Assembly (NCBI RefSeq): GCF_001499965.1
Contig: NZ_LQIT01000022.1
Coordinates: 23,679 to 87,678 of the forward strand
DNA: 64,000 nt
Reading direction: 5' to 3'
DNA from: Mycobacterium sp. GA-2829
GTDB lineage: Bacteria > Actinomycetota > Actinomycetes > Mycobacteriales > Mycobacteriaceae
This document shows positions 10,196 through 17,462 of this stretch, one piece after another; the first letter of the stretch is position 1, and each line of letters begins with the position of its first letter. The translations under genes were made by a program, and so were the position numbers. A model generated the notes under the pieces. The model was not told the origin of the DNA. It worked only from the letters and a program-made list of their open reading frames with translations, and did no database searches.

Positions 10196-11774
10196 GCCGG
10201 TCGGCCGGTCGCGGATCCTCTCCCCGCGCACGTGGTCCCTGCGCGGCCGGCTGCTGGCGACCCTGATCGTGCTGCTCGCGCTGGTGTGTGCGGCGGTCGG
10301 CGTCGGCACCGAACTGGCCTTGAAACGGTTCCTCGACACCCAGCTCGACACCCAACTCGCCGAGACCGGACGCCGGTCGGCCGGGCTCTATGAATTCGGT
10401 CCGCCGCCGGTCAGCCCGCCGATGATGATGCCAGGCCCGCGCCACCGCCTGCCTCCCGTACTCCGGCGGCCCGGCTTCCGCGAGGACAACGGACCCGGCC
10501 CCGCCTTCCTCAACGCGCCCGGACAGGCCGCCCGCACCGTCGGGGCGGTGGTCTCGCGCGACGGCGCCGTCGACGCCGGGATCATCACCGCCGACGGCGC
10601 CCGCCAGGAGATCGGGGACACCGCCGCCCAGCAGCTCGCCGCGGTCCCCGCCGACGAGACACCGCGCTCGCTCGACCTCGACGGGCTCGGCCGCTACCGG
10701 GTGATCGCGTTGCCCGCCCGCGGCCCGGCCGACGCGATCGTCACCGGGCTGCCGACCTCCGACGTCGACGACACCCTGCTCACGGTGCTCGTCATCTTCT
10801 GCGTGGTGGGGGCGATCGCGCTGATCGGCGCGACCGCCGCCGGGGTGTGGATCATCCGCAGACAGCTGGCCCCGCTGTCGCGGGTGTCGGCCGCCGCGCG
10901 CGAGGTCGCCGACCTGGAACTCGACCGCGGCGAGGTGCGGCTGCCGACGCCGATCGTCGCCGTCGACCCCGCCAGTGCGCACACCGAGGTCGGCCAGCTC
11001 GGCACGTCGCTGAACCGGATGCTCGACCGCATCGCGGGGGCCTTGTCGGCGCGGCACGCCAGCGAGACCCGGGTACGCCAGTTCGTCGCCGACGCCAGCC
11101 ACGAACTGCGCACCCCGCTGGCCGCGATCCGTGGTTACACCGAACTGGCACAACGGAAATCGGATGTGCTGCCCGACGATGTCGCGCACGCGATGAACCG
11201 GGTGGAGTCCGAGACCGCGCGGATGACCCAGCTGGTCGAGGACATGCTGCTGCTCGCGCGCCTCGACGACGGACGGCCGCTGGAGTGCGAACCGGTCGAC
11301 CTGTCGCGGCTGGTGGTCGACGCGGTGAGCGACGCCCACGCCGCGGGCCCCGACCACGTCTGGTCGCTGGACCTGCCCGAGGAGCCGGTGGTGGTGGCCG
11401 GCGACGGGGCGCGGCTGCATCAGGTGCTGGCCAACCTGCTCGCCAATGCGCGGGTGCACACCCCGCCCGGCACCTCGGTGACGACGGCGCTCGCGGCCGC
11501 GCCCGGCGGTGGTGCGGTGCTGACCGTCACCGACGACGGCCCGGGCATACCGCGCGACCTGCAGCCGGAGATCTTCGAGCGGTTCGCCCGCGGGGATTCG
11601 TCGCGCTCGCGCCGGGGCGGCAGCACCGGGTTGGGCCTGGCGATCGTCGCCGCGGTGGTCCGTGCCCACGGCGGCCGCATCGACGTGGACAGTGCCTCCG
11701 GCCGCACCGAATTCGCGGTGACGCTGCCGGGCGGCGCACAGCTGACACACAGGCAGGACCAATCCGAGGCCTAG
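10170..11774 (+). CDS. membrane sensor histidine kinase, partner of the OmpR-type regulator
   Basis: The protein has 534 residues. Membrane helices lie at about 27-50 and 203-230 and flank an extracytoplasmic sensor of about 150 residues. The sensor starts with an unusual Pro/Met/His/Arg-rich stretch containing PPPVSPPMMMPGPRHR. HAMP, dimerisation and ATPase domains follow: H box ASHELRTPLAAIRGY with His311, N box LHQVLANLLANARVH, G boxes DDGPGIP and GSTGLGLAIV. All kinase motifs are intact. The start lies inside the regulator gene. The Met/His-rich sensor could bind a metal or a cationic ligand, which is inference. Confidence 0.92.
   Translation: MSSNPPPAEPVGRSRILSPRTWSLRGRLLATLIVLLALVCAAVGVGTELALKRFLDTQLDTQLAETGRRSAGLYEFGPPPVSPPMMMPGPRHRLPPVLRRPGFREDNGPGPAFLNAPGQAARTVGAVVSRDGAVDAGIITADGARQEIGDTAAQQLAAVPADETPRSLDLDGLGRYRVIALPARGPADAIVTGLPTSDVDDTLLTVLVIFCVVGAIALIGATAAGVWIIRRQLAPLSRVSAAAREVADLELDRGEVRLPTPIVAVDPASAHTEVGQLGTSLNRMLDRIAGALSARHASETRVRQFVADASHELRTPLAAIRGYTELAQRKSDVLPDDVAHAMNRVESETARMTQLVEDMLLLARLDDGRPLECEPVDLSRLVVDAVSDAHAAGPDHVWSLDLPEEPVVVAGDGARLHQVLANLLANARVHTPPGTSVTTALAAAPGGGAVLTVTDDGPGIPRDLQPEIFERFARGDSSRSRRGGSTGLGLAIVAAVVRAHGGRIDVDSASGRTEFAVTLPGGAQLTHRQDQSEA
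11736..11764 (+). promoter_or_regulatory. PhoP-box-like direct repeats upstream of the first GT39 gene
   Basis: GCACAGC (11736), TGAC, ACACAGG (11747), CAGG, ACCAATC (11758): the same 7-bp unit, 4-bp spacer and RCCMATS third unit as the sites at 9 kb. It overlaps the last codons of the kinase gene. A TANNNT sequence (TAGCGT, 11772-11777) lies just downstream and could be the -10 of a promoter for the glycosyltransferase gene. Confidence 0.55.
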
Positions 11775-11796
11775 CGTCGTCGGGAAACATGGCCGA

Positions 11797-13650
11797 GTGA
11801 CCCTCGTTCTCCCTGCCGACCAGACACAGATTCGCGCGATCGATGCCCCGAACGCGCGAATCTCTGTCTGGTCGCACAGGCTCGCGTTCGGGGTGTTGCT
11901 CACCGCGACCGCAGTGCTCTACCTGTGGAACCTCGCCGCCAGCGGATGGGCCAACGCGTTCTACTCCGCCGCCGCGCAGGCCGGTGCCCAGAACTGGACG
12001 GCGATGCTGTTCGGCTCCAGCGATGCGGCCAACGGCATCACCGTCGACAAGACCCCGGCCGCGCTGTGGGTGATCGACGTCTCGGTGCGGCTGTTCGGGC
12101 TGAACTCGTGGAGCATCCTCGTGCCGCAGGCGCTGATGGGGGTGGCCGCCGTGGCGGTGCTGTACGCCGCGGTGCGCCGGGTCAGCGGACCCGGCGCCGC
12201 GCTACTCGCCGGCGCCGTCCTCGCGTCGACCCCGGTGGCGGCGTTGATGTTCCGGTTCAACAACCCCGACGCGCTGCTGGTGCTGCTGCTGGTCGTCGCC
12301 GGGTACTGCGTGACGCGGGCAACCGAGCGCGACGCCGGACGGTGGTGGCTGCTCGCGGCCGGGGTGGCCGTCGGGTTCGGATTCCTGGCCAAGATGATGC
12401 AGGCGCTGCTGGTGCTGCCCGGTTTCGCCGTGGCTTACCTGGTGGCAGGCGCCGGTTCGGTGCGGCGCCGACTGGCGGCCCTGCTCGGTGCCGCGGCGGC
12501 ATTGGTGATCGCGGGTGGCTGGTATCTGGTGCTCGCCGAGCTGTGGCCCGCCGACTCGCGGCCCTACATCGGCGGATCGCAGCACAACAGCATCGTCGAA
12601 CTCGCCCTGGGTTACAACGGCATCGGCCGGCTCACCGGTAACGAGGTGGGCGGCCTCGGCAACCTCGACCACGACGTCGGGCCGGGCCGGCTGTTCGGAT
12701 TCGGGATGGGCCTCGACATCGCGTGGCTGCTGCCCGCCGCACTGATCTGCCTGGCCGCCGGGGTGGCGCTCACCTGGCGCGCCCCGCGCACCGACGTTCG
12801 CCGGGCCGCGCTGCTCCACTGGGGCGGATGGCTGCTGGTGACGGCAGTGGTGTTCAGCTTCGCGGGCGGGATCGTGCACTCGTACTACACGGTCGCGTTG
12901 GCGCCCGCGGTCGGCGCCGTCGTGGGGATCGGCGCACACCTGTTGTGGCAGAACCGGTTCCGGCCATGGTGTGCGGTCGCGCTGGCCGGCGGTGTGTTGG
13001 TGACGACGGTGCTCGCGGCGGTGCTGCTGTCGCGCAATGTGGACTGGCAGCCGTGGCTGCGCGCGGCCGTAGCCGTCGGGGGAGTGGGCGCGGCGGTGCT
13101 GCTGGTCGTGGTGGGGCGGCTGCCCGACCGTGTCGCCCGCGCCGTGGCGGGCCTGGCCGTCGTCGCGTGCCTGGCGTCCCCTGCGGCGTACGCGGCGGCC
13201 ACCGCGGCGACCCCGCACACCGGCGCCATCCCCGGCGTCGGCCCGGGTGGCGGTTTCGGTGGCGGGCCGCCCGGGCTGCTGAGTTCGCCGGAGGCCGGCG
13301 CGCAGCTCAGCGCAGCGCTGGCCCGCGATGCGCAGGACTACCGCTGGGCGGCCGCGGTGGTCGGGTCCAACAACGCGGCCGGTTACCAATTGTCGAGTGG
13401 TGCAACGATTTTGGCGCTGGGCGGGTTCAACGGCACCGACCCGTCGCCCACCCTCGAACAGTTCCAGCGCTACGTGGCCGACGGTGAGGTGCACTACTTC
13501 ATCGGCGGCCGGTCGCACCTGGGATTCGGCCGGGCCCCGCAGAGCGGCAGTCGCGCCGCGACGGACATCGCCGAGTGGGTGCAGGCGCACTACCGCGCGC
13601 AGACCATCGACGGCGTCACCGTCTACGACCTCACCGAGGGCCGCGCATGA
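11797..13650 (+). CDS. GT39-family polyprenol-phosphate-dependent glycosyltransferase (YkcB-like), first copy
   Basis: The protein has 617 residues and about 11-12 membrane helices. The N-terminal part has the PMT-type first loop with an acidic residue (SAAAQAGAQNWTAMLFGSSDAAN, VDKTPAALWV) and the segment MFRFNNPDALLVLLL. A C-terminal extracytoplasmic domain with ALGGFNGTDPSPTLEQFQRYV matches the YkcB C-domain type. The family moves a sugar from a polyprenyl-phosphate carrier to an acceptor outside the membrane; the acceptor is unknown. A Gly/Pro-rich linker lies near residues 478-492. The GTG start is the only reasonable one in frame. It overlaps a three-codon ORF (ATG at 11789, stop in GTGA), and the first 25 codons lie in a long inverted repeat. 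Confidence 0.88.
   Translation: MTLVLPADQTQIRAIDAPNARISVWSHRLAFGVLLTATAVLYLWNLAASGWANAFYSAAAQAGAQNWTAMLFGSSDAANGITVDKTPAALWVIDVSVRLFGLNSWSILVPQALMGVAAVAVLYAAVRRVSGPGAALLAGAVLASTPVAALMFRFNNPDALLVLLLVVAGYCVTRATERDAGRWWLLAAGVAVGFGFLAKMMQALLVLPGFAVAYLVAGAGSVRRRLAALLGAAAALVIAGGWYLVLAELWPADSRPYIGGSQHNSIVELALGYNGIGRLTGNEVGGLGNLDHDVGPGRLFGFGMGLDIAWLLPAALICLAAGVALTWRAPRTDVRRAALLHWGGWLLVTAVVFSFAGGIVHSYYTVALAPAVGAVVGIGAHLLWQNRFRPWCAVALAGGVLVTTVLAAVLLSRNVDWQPWLRAAVAVGGVGAAVLLVVVGRLPDRVARAVAGLAVVACLASPAAYAAATAATPHTGAIPGVGPGGGFGGGPPGLLSSPEAGAQLSAALARDAQDYRWAAAVVGSNNAAGYQLSSGATILALGGFNGTDPSPTLEQFQRYVADGEVHYFIGGRSHLGFGRAPQSGSRAATDIAEWVQAHYRAQTIDGVTVYDLTEGRA
11817..11874. repeat. 22-bp inverted repeat with 14-bp loop inside the 5' end of the GT39 gene
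   Basis: Arms at 11817-11838 and 11853-11874 are complementary at 21 of 22 positions, starting from CGACCAGACA on the left and closing around ATCGATGCCCCGAA. The transcript would form a very stable hairpin only 20 bases after the GTG start. It adds about 19 codons not expected in the family N-terminus. It may be a small insertion element or a translational control structure. Confidence 0.85.
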
Positions 13651-13651
13651 C

Positions 13652-13680
13652 TCACAGCGGCCACATAGCTTCGGCCCATC
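13652..13680 (+). promoter_or_regulatory. PhoP-box-like direct repeats upstream of the GT2-GtrA gene
   Basis: TCACAGC (13652), GGCC, ACATAGC (13663), TTCG, GCCCATC (13674). The first and third units are identical to those at 9394 and 9427. It lies in the 54-bp gap between the first GT39 gene and the GT2 gene, ending 24 bp before the ATG at 13705. The presence of its own box suggests an internal promoter here. Confidence 0.6.
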
Positions 13681-13704
13681 GTCGCCACACGCGGAGCGGC
13701 CACC

Positions 13705-14961
13705 ATGGATCGCATGACAGGTACCGCCGTGGAACTCGACGCTGACCGCGCAGGCCGACCCGATGTCGTGGCGGAAGCACGCTCGGCCGGTGTGCCCGTG
13801 CTCGACGTCGTCGTCCCCGTCTACAACGAGGAGGCCGCGCTGGCCGCGTCGGTGCGCCGCCTGCACCGCCACCTCGACGCCCACTTCCCGTTCCCGGCCC
13901 GCATCACGATCGCCGACAACGCCAGCGTCGATGCGACCCCGAAGATCGCCGCGGAACTGGCGGCCGAACTGCCCGACGTGCGGTTCGTGCGGCTCGAAGA
14001 GAAGGGCCGCGGCCGCGCACTGCACGCGGTGTGGTCGGAATCCGACGCCCCGGTGCTCGCCTACATGGACGTCGACCTGTCCACCGATCTGGCCGCCCTC
14101 GCGCCGCTGGTCGCCTCGCTGATCTCCGGGCACTCCGATCTGGCGATCGGCACCCGGCTGAGCCGCGGTGCCCGCGTGGTGCGCGGGGCCAAACGCGAGT
14201 TCATCTCCCGCTGCTACAACCTCATCCTGAAATCCACACTCTCGGCGCGCTTCTCGGACGCCCAGTGCGGGTTCAAGGCGATCCGCGCCGACGTCGCGCG
14301 GCAGCTGCTGCCGTACGTGTCCGACACCGGCTGGTTCTTCGACACCGAACTGCTGGTGCTGGCCGAACGCAGCGGGCTGCGCATCCACGAGGTGCCGGTG
14401 GACTGGGTCGACGATCCGGACAGCCGGGTCGACATCGTCGCGACCGCGACCGCGGACCTCAAGGGCATCGGCCGGCTGCTGCGCGGCTTCGCCAACGGTT
14501 CGATCCCGGTCCAATTGCTCGCCGCGCAACTGGCGCCGTCGCGGTCGGCCGCACCGGCGGGTTCGCTGCTGCGCCAGGCCGTACGGTTCGGCGCCATCGG
14601 CGTGTTCTCCACGCTGGCCTACCTGCTGCTGTTCGTCCTGACCCGCGGCTGGCTGGGCGCGCAGGCCGCCAACCTGATCGCCTTGGCGGTGACGGCGGTC
14701 GGCAACACCGCGGCCAACCGCCGGTTCACCTTCGGGATCGCCGGACGCAGCGGCGCCGCGCGCCACCATCTCGAGGGCCTGATCGTGTTCGTGATCGCGC
14801 TCGGCATCACCAGCGGGTCACTGGCGGTCCTGCACACCGTCACCGCCGAACCGCACCGGTTCGTCGAACTGGCGGTGCTGGTGGCCGCCAACCTCGCCGC
14901 CACCGTCATGCGCTTCGTCCTGTTGCGCGGCTGGGTCTTCCATCCCCGGCGTACCCGCTGA
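13705..14961 (+). CDS. GT2 polyprenol-phosphate glycosyltransferase fused to a GtrA-like membrane domain
   Basis: The protein has 418 residues. Residues 30-255 form a GT2 dolichyl-phosphate-mannose-synthase-like domain: VVVPVYNEE, the acidic metal site YMDVDLSTD, and CGFKAIR. Residues 290-410 hold a GtrA-type domain with four helices (FGAIGVFSTLAYLLLFVL to VMRFVLLRGWVFHP). Such fusions load a sugar from a nucleotide donor onto polyprenyl phosphate and help carry it across the membrane. That makes it the probable donor-maker for the two flanking GT39 enzymes, as with YkcC next to YkcB. GGAG at 13693-13696 supports the ATG at 13705; the ATG at 13714 is an alternative. Confidence 0.9.
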   Translation: MDRMTGTAVELDADRAGRPDVVAEARSAGVPVLDVVVPVYNEEAALAASVRRLHRHLDAHFPFPARITIADNASVDATPKIAAELAAELPDVRFVRLEEKGRGRALHAVWSESDAPVLAYMDVDLSTDLAALAPLVASLISGHSDLAIGTRLSRGARVVRGAKREFISRCYNLILKSTLSARFSDAQCGFKAIRADVARQLLPYVSDTGWFFDTELLVLAERSGLRIHEVPVDWVDDPDSRVDIVATATADLKGIGRLLRGFANGSIPVQLLAAQLAPSRSAAPAGSLLRQAVRFGAIGVFSTLAYLLLFVLTRGWLGAQAANLIALAVTAVGNTAANRRFTFGIAGRSGAARHHLEGLIVFVIALGITSGSLAVLHTVTAEPHRFVELAVLVAANLAATVMRFVLLRGWVFHPRRTR

Positions 14962-14989
14962 CCCACCCACCGACATCGAGGATTCTGTT

Positions 14990-16882
14990 ATGACCGTGAC
15001 CGCCGACGCGCCGCTCGAGACGGCGCCCGCCGCGTCCGACTCCCGTCCGCGCTGGGTACGTCCCGCGCTGCTGGCCCTGCTGGCCGCCACCGCCGTGCTC
15101 TACCTGTGGGGGCTGGGCGCCTCCGGGTGGGCCAACGAGTACTACGCGGCCGCGGTCCAGGCCGGCACCAGGAACTGGACGGCGTGGCTGTTCGGTTCGC
15201 TGGACCCGGGCAACTCGATCACGGTCGACAAACCCCCGGCGTCGCTGTGGCTGATGGTGTTGTCGGCCCGACTGTTCGGGTTCAGCGCGTTCACCATGCT
15301 GCTGCCGCAGGCGCTGATGGGCGTGGCCTCGGTCGGGGTGCTGTTCGCCGCGGTGCGACGGGTGAGCGGTCCGGCGGCCGGGCTGATCGCCGGTGCGGTG
15401 CTGGCCGGGATGCCGGTGGCGGCGTTGATGTTCCGGTTCAACAACCCCGACGCCCTGCTGGTGCTGCTGCTCGTCGTCGCCGCCTACGCGATGGTGCGGG
15501 CGATCGAGACCGCGAGCACCCGCTGGATGGTCCTTGTCGGCTGTGTCCTGGGCTTCGCGTTCCTGACCAAGATGCTGCAGGCGTTCCTGGTCATGCCCGG
15601 GCTGGCGCTGGCGTTCCTGGTGGCCGCACCGGTGGGTTTGTGGCGCCGGATCGCCACGCTGCTGGCCGGTGCGGGGGCGATGGTGGTCTCCGCGGGCTGG
15701 TTCTTGGTGCTGGTCGAACTGTGGCCTGTGGCGTCGCGCCCCTATATCGGCGGGTCGACCGACAACAGCCTGCTGCAGTTGGCGTTGGGCTACAACGGTA
15801 TTCAGCGCATCGCAGGCGGTGGCGGACCGGGTGGCGGCCACGGTGGTCCGCCGTCGGGCGGCGGTCCCGGTGACGGTCCGGGACGCGGAGCGAACCTGTT
15901 CTTCGGTGGCGAGCCGGGTATTGGCAGGCTGTTCGGACACTCGATGGGTGTCGAGGCGTCGTGGCTGCTACCCGCCGCGCTGATCGCATTGGCCGCGGGC
16001 ATCTGGTTCACCCGCCGTGCCGCGCGCACCGACTCCGTGCGGGCAAGCCTGCTGCTGTGGGGTGGTTGGCTGCTGGTGACCGGTGCGGTGTTCAGCTTCA
16101 TGGACGGCATCGTGCACCCGTACTACACAGTGGCGTTGGTGCCCGCGGTGGCGGCGCTGGTCGGTATCGCGAGCGCCGAGGCGTGGCGGGGGAGAGGGTT
16201 CGTGGCGCCGCGGCTGGTGCTGGCCGCGATGATGGCGGCCACCGGCGTGTGGGCGTTCGTGCTGCTGGGCCGCACGCCGGACTGGGTGCCGTGGCTGCGC
16301 TGGGCGGTGCTGGTGCTCGCGGTGGTGGTCGCCGCGGTGCTCGCCATCGGTGCGCACCGCCTGGGCCGGGCGACGGCGGTCGTCGTGTTCGCCGCCGCTG
16401 TCGCCGGGCTGGCCGCACCCACCGCGTTCGCGATCTACAACGTCGCGCATCCGTCGGGCGGGCCTGGCACCATGTCGGGCCCGGCGCGCGGGGACGGTTT
16501 CGGCGGCATGCCTCCTGGCGGGATGCCTGGTCCTTTCGGGCAGCGGGACGACGCCGCCCTGCAGCAGCTCGTCCGCGGTGTCGACAACCGTTGGGCCGCA
16601 GCCAGTATCGGCTCGATGGGGTCGGCGAATCTGCAGTTGCAGACCGGTGCGTCGATCATGGCGATCGGCGGGTTCACCGGGTCGGACGACTCACCGACAC
16701 TCGCGCAGTTCCAGCAATACGTCGCCGACGGTGAGGTCCGCTACTTCATTGATGGCGGCCGCGGCGGCCCACCCGGATTCGGCCGCGACGGCGCCGCGCA
16801 GCAGATCGCGGCCTGGGTCAAGGAGCACTACACGCCGCAACAGGTGGGCGGCAGCACGGTGTACGACCTGCAGGCGCGCTGA
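14990..16882 (+). CDS. GT39-family polyprenol-phosphate-dependent glycosyltransferase (YkcB-like), second copy
   Basis: The 630-residue protein is a clear paralogue of the gene at 11797. It shares YLWGLGASGWANEYYAAAVQ, VDKPPASLWLM, MFRFNNPDALLVLLLVVA and the C-terminal AIGGFTGSDDSPTLAQFQQYV segment. It differs by a Gly/Pro/His-rich insert of about 30 residues (near 277-305, GGGGPGGGHGGPPSGG), predicted to lie in an extracytoplasmic loop, and by a second Gly/Met/Pro-rich linker near residue 500. It starts 28 bp after the GT2-GtrA stop with no repeat box of its own, so it is probably cotranscribed with it. The two GT39 enzymes may act on different acceptors. Confidence 0.9.
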   Translation: MTVTADAPLETAPAASDSRPRWVRPALLALLAATAVLYLWGLGASGWANEYYAAAVQAGTRNWTAWLFGSLDPGNSITVDKPPASLWLMVLSARLFGFSAFTMLLPQALMGVASVGVLFAAVRRVSGPAAGLIAGAVLAGMPVAALMFRFNNPDALLVLLLVVAAYAMVRAIETASTRWMVLVGCVLGFAFLTKMLQAFLVMPGLALAFLVAAPVGLWRRIATLLAGAGAMVVSAGWFLVLVELWPVASRPYIGGSTDNSLLQLALGYNGIQRIAGGGGPGGGHGGPPSGGGPGDGPGRGANLFFGGEPGIGRLFGHSMGVEASWLLPAALIALAAGIWFTRRAARTDSVRASLLLWGGWLLVTGAVFSFMDGIVHPYYTVALVPAVAALVGIASAEAWRGRGFVAPRLVLAAMMAATGVWAFVLLGRTPDWVPWLRWAVLVLAVVVAAVLAIGAHRLGRATAVVVFAAAVAGLAAPTAFAIYNVAHPSGGPGTMSGPARGDGFGGMPPGGMPGPFGQRDDAALQQLVRGVDNRWAAASIGSMGSANLQLQTGASIMAIGGFTGSDDSPTLAQFQQYVADGEVRYFIDGGRGGPPGFGRDGAAQQIAAWVKEHYTPQQVGGSTVYDLQAR

Positions 16883-16948
16883 TCACGCCATCCGATCTGC
16901 CTGATTTTCACCGGTGTGCCGGTGCGCGCGGGCTGCTATTTTCACGCC

Positions 16949-17440
16949 ATGTCGGTGACCGATGACTACCTGAAGAACAACGAGGAATACGCGAAGACGT
17001 TCAGCGGCCCGTTGCCGCTGCCGCCGAGTAAGCACGTCGCGGTGGTCGCGTGCATGGACGCCCGGCTCGACGTGTACCGGATCCTGGGCCTGGGCGACGG
17101 CGAGGCACACGTCATCCGCAACGCAGGCGGTGTCGTCACCGACGACGAGATCCGCTCGCTGGCGATCAGTCAGCGGCTGTTGGGGACCAAGGAGATCATC
17201 CTGATCCACCACACCGACTGCGGCATGCTGACGTTCACCGACGACGAATTCAAGAAGTCGATCCAGGACGAGACCGGTATCAAACCGGAGTGGGCGGCGG
17301 AAGCCTTCAGCGACCTGGAAGAGGATGTGCGCCAATCGATCCGGCGCATCGAGGCCAGCCCGTTCGTCACCAAGCACGAGTCGGTGCGCGGGTTCGTGTT
17401 CGACGTCGCGACGGGCCGGCTCACCGAGGTGACGCTCTAG
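16949..17440 (+). CDS. canA: beta-class carbonic anhydrase (Rv1284-like)
   Basis: The 163-residue enzyme interconverts CO2 and bicarbonate. Zinc-site residues are visible: Cys35 and the Asp/Arg pair in ACMDARLD, and His88 and Cys91 in HHTDCGM. Length and sequence agree with M. tuberculosis Rv1284. The ATG at 16949 is chosen since it reproduces the family N-terminus (MSVTDDYLKNN); an upstream in-frame start would add 11 unconserved residues. A TATTTT sequence at 16937-16942 sits six bases before the ATG, so a leaderless mRNA is possible. Confidence 0.95.
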   Translation: MSVTDDYLKNNEEYAKTFSGPLPLPPSKHVAVVACMDARLDVYRILGLGDGEAHVIRNAGGVVTDDEIRSLAISQRLLGTKEIILIHHTDCGMLTFTDDEFKKSIQDETGIKPEWAAEAFSDLEEDVRQSIRRIEASPFVTKHESVRGFVFDVATGRLTEVTL

Positions 17441-17462
17441 CGTTCCTCGTTCGCTCGGAGTC

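Noticed and set aside
11789..11800. ATG GCC GAG TGA as an alternative start for the first GT39 protein
   Set aside because: It stops after three codons. Even removing the inverted repeat does not bring this ATG into the GT39 frame past its stop. It is kept only as a possible regulatory mini-ORF.
10176..11903. 575-codon minus-strand open frame over the kinase
   Set aside because: It is a mirror frame of a complete histidine kinase gene. Its N-terminus is produced only because the inverted repeat reads similarly on both strands.
12202..14769. 855-codon open frame on the minus strand
   Set aside because: It lies antisense to two well-supported glycosyltransferase genes, has the His/Arg/Gln-rich composition of a shadow frame in high-G+C DNA, and shows no domain or ribosome binding site.
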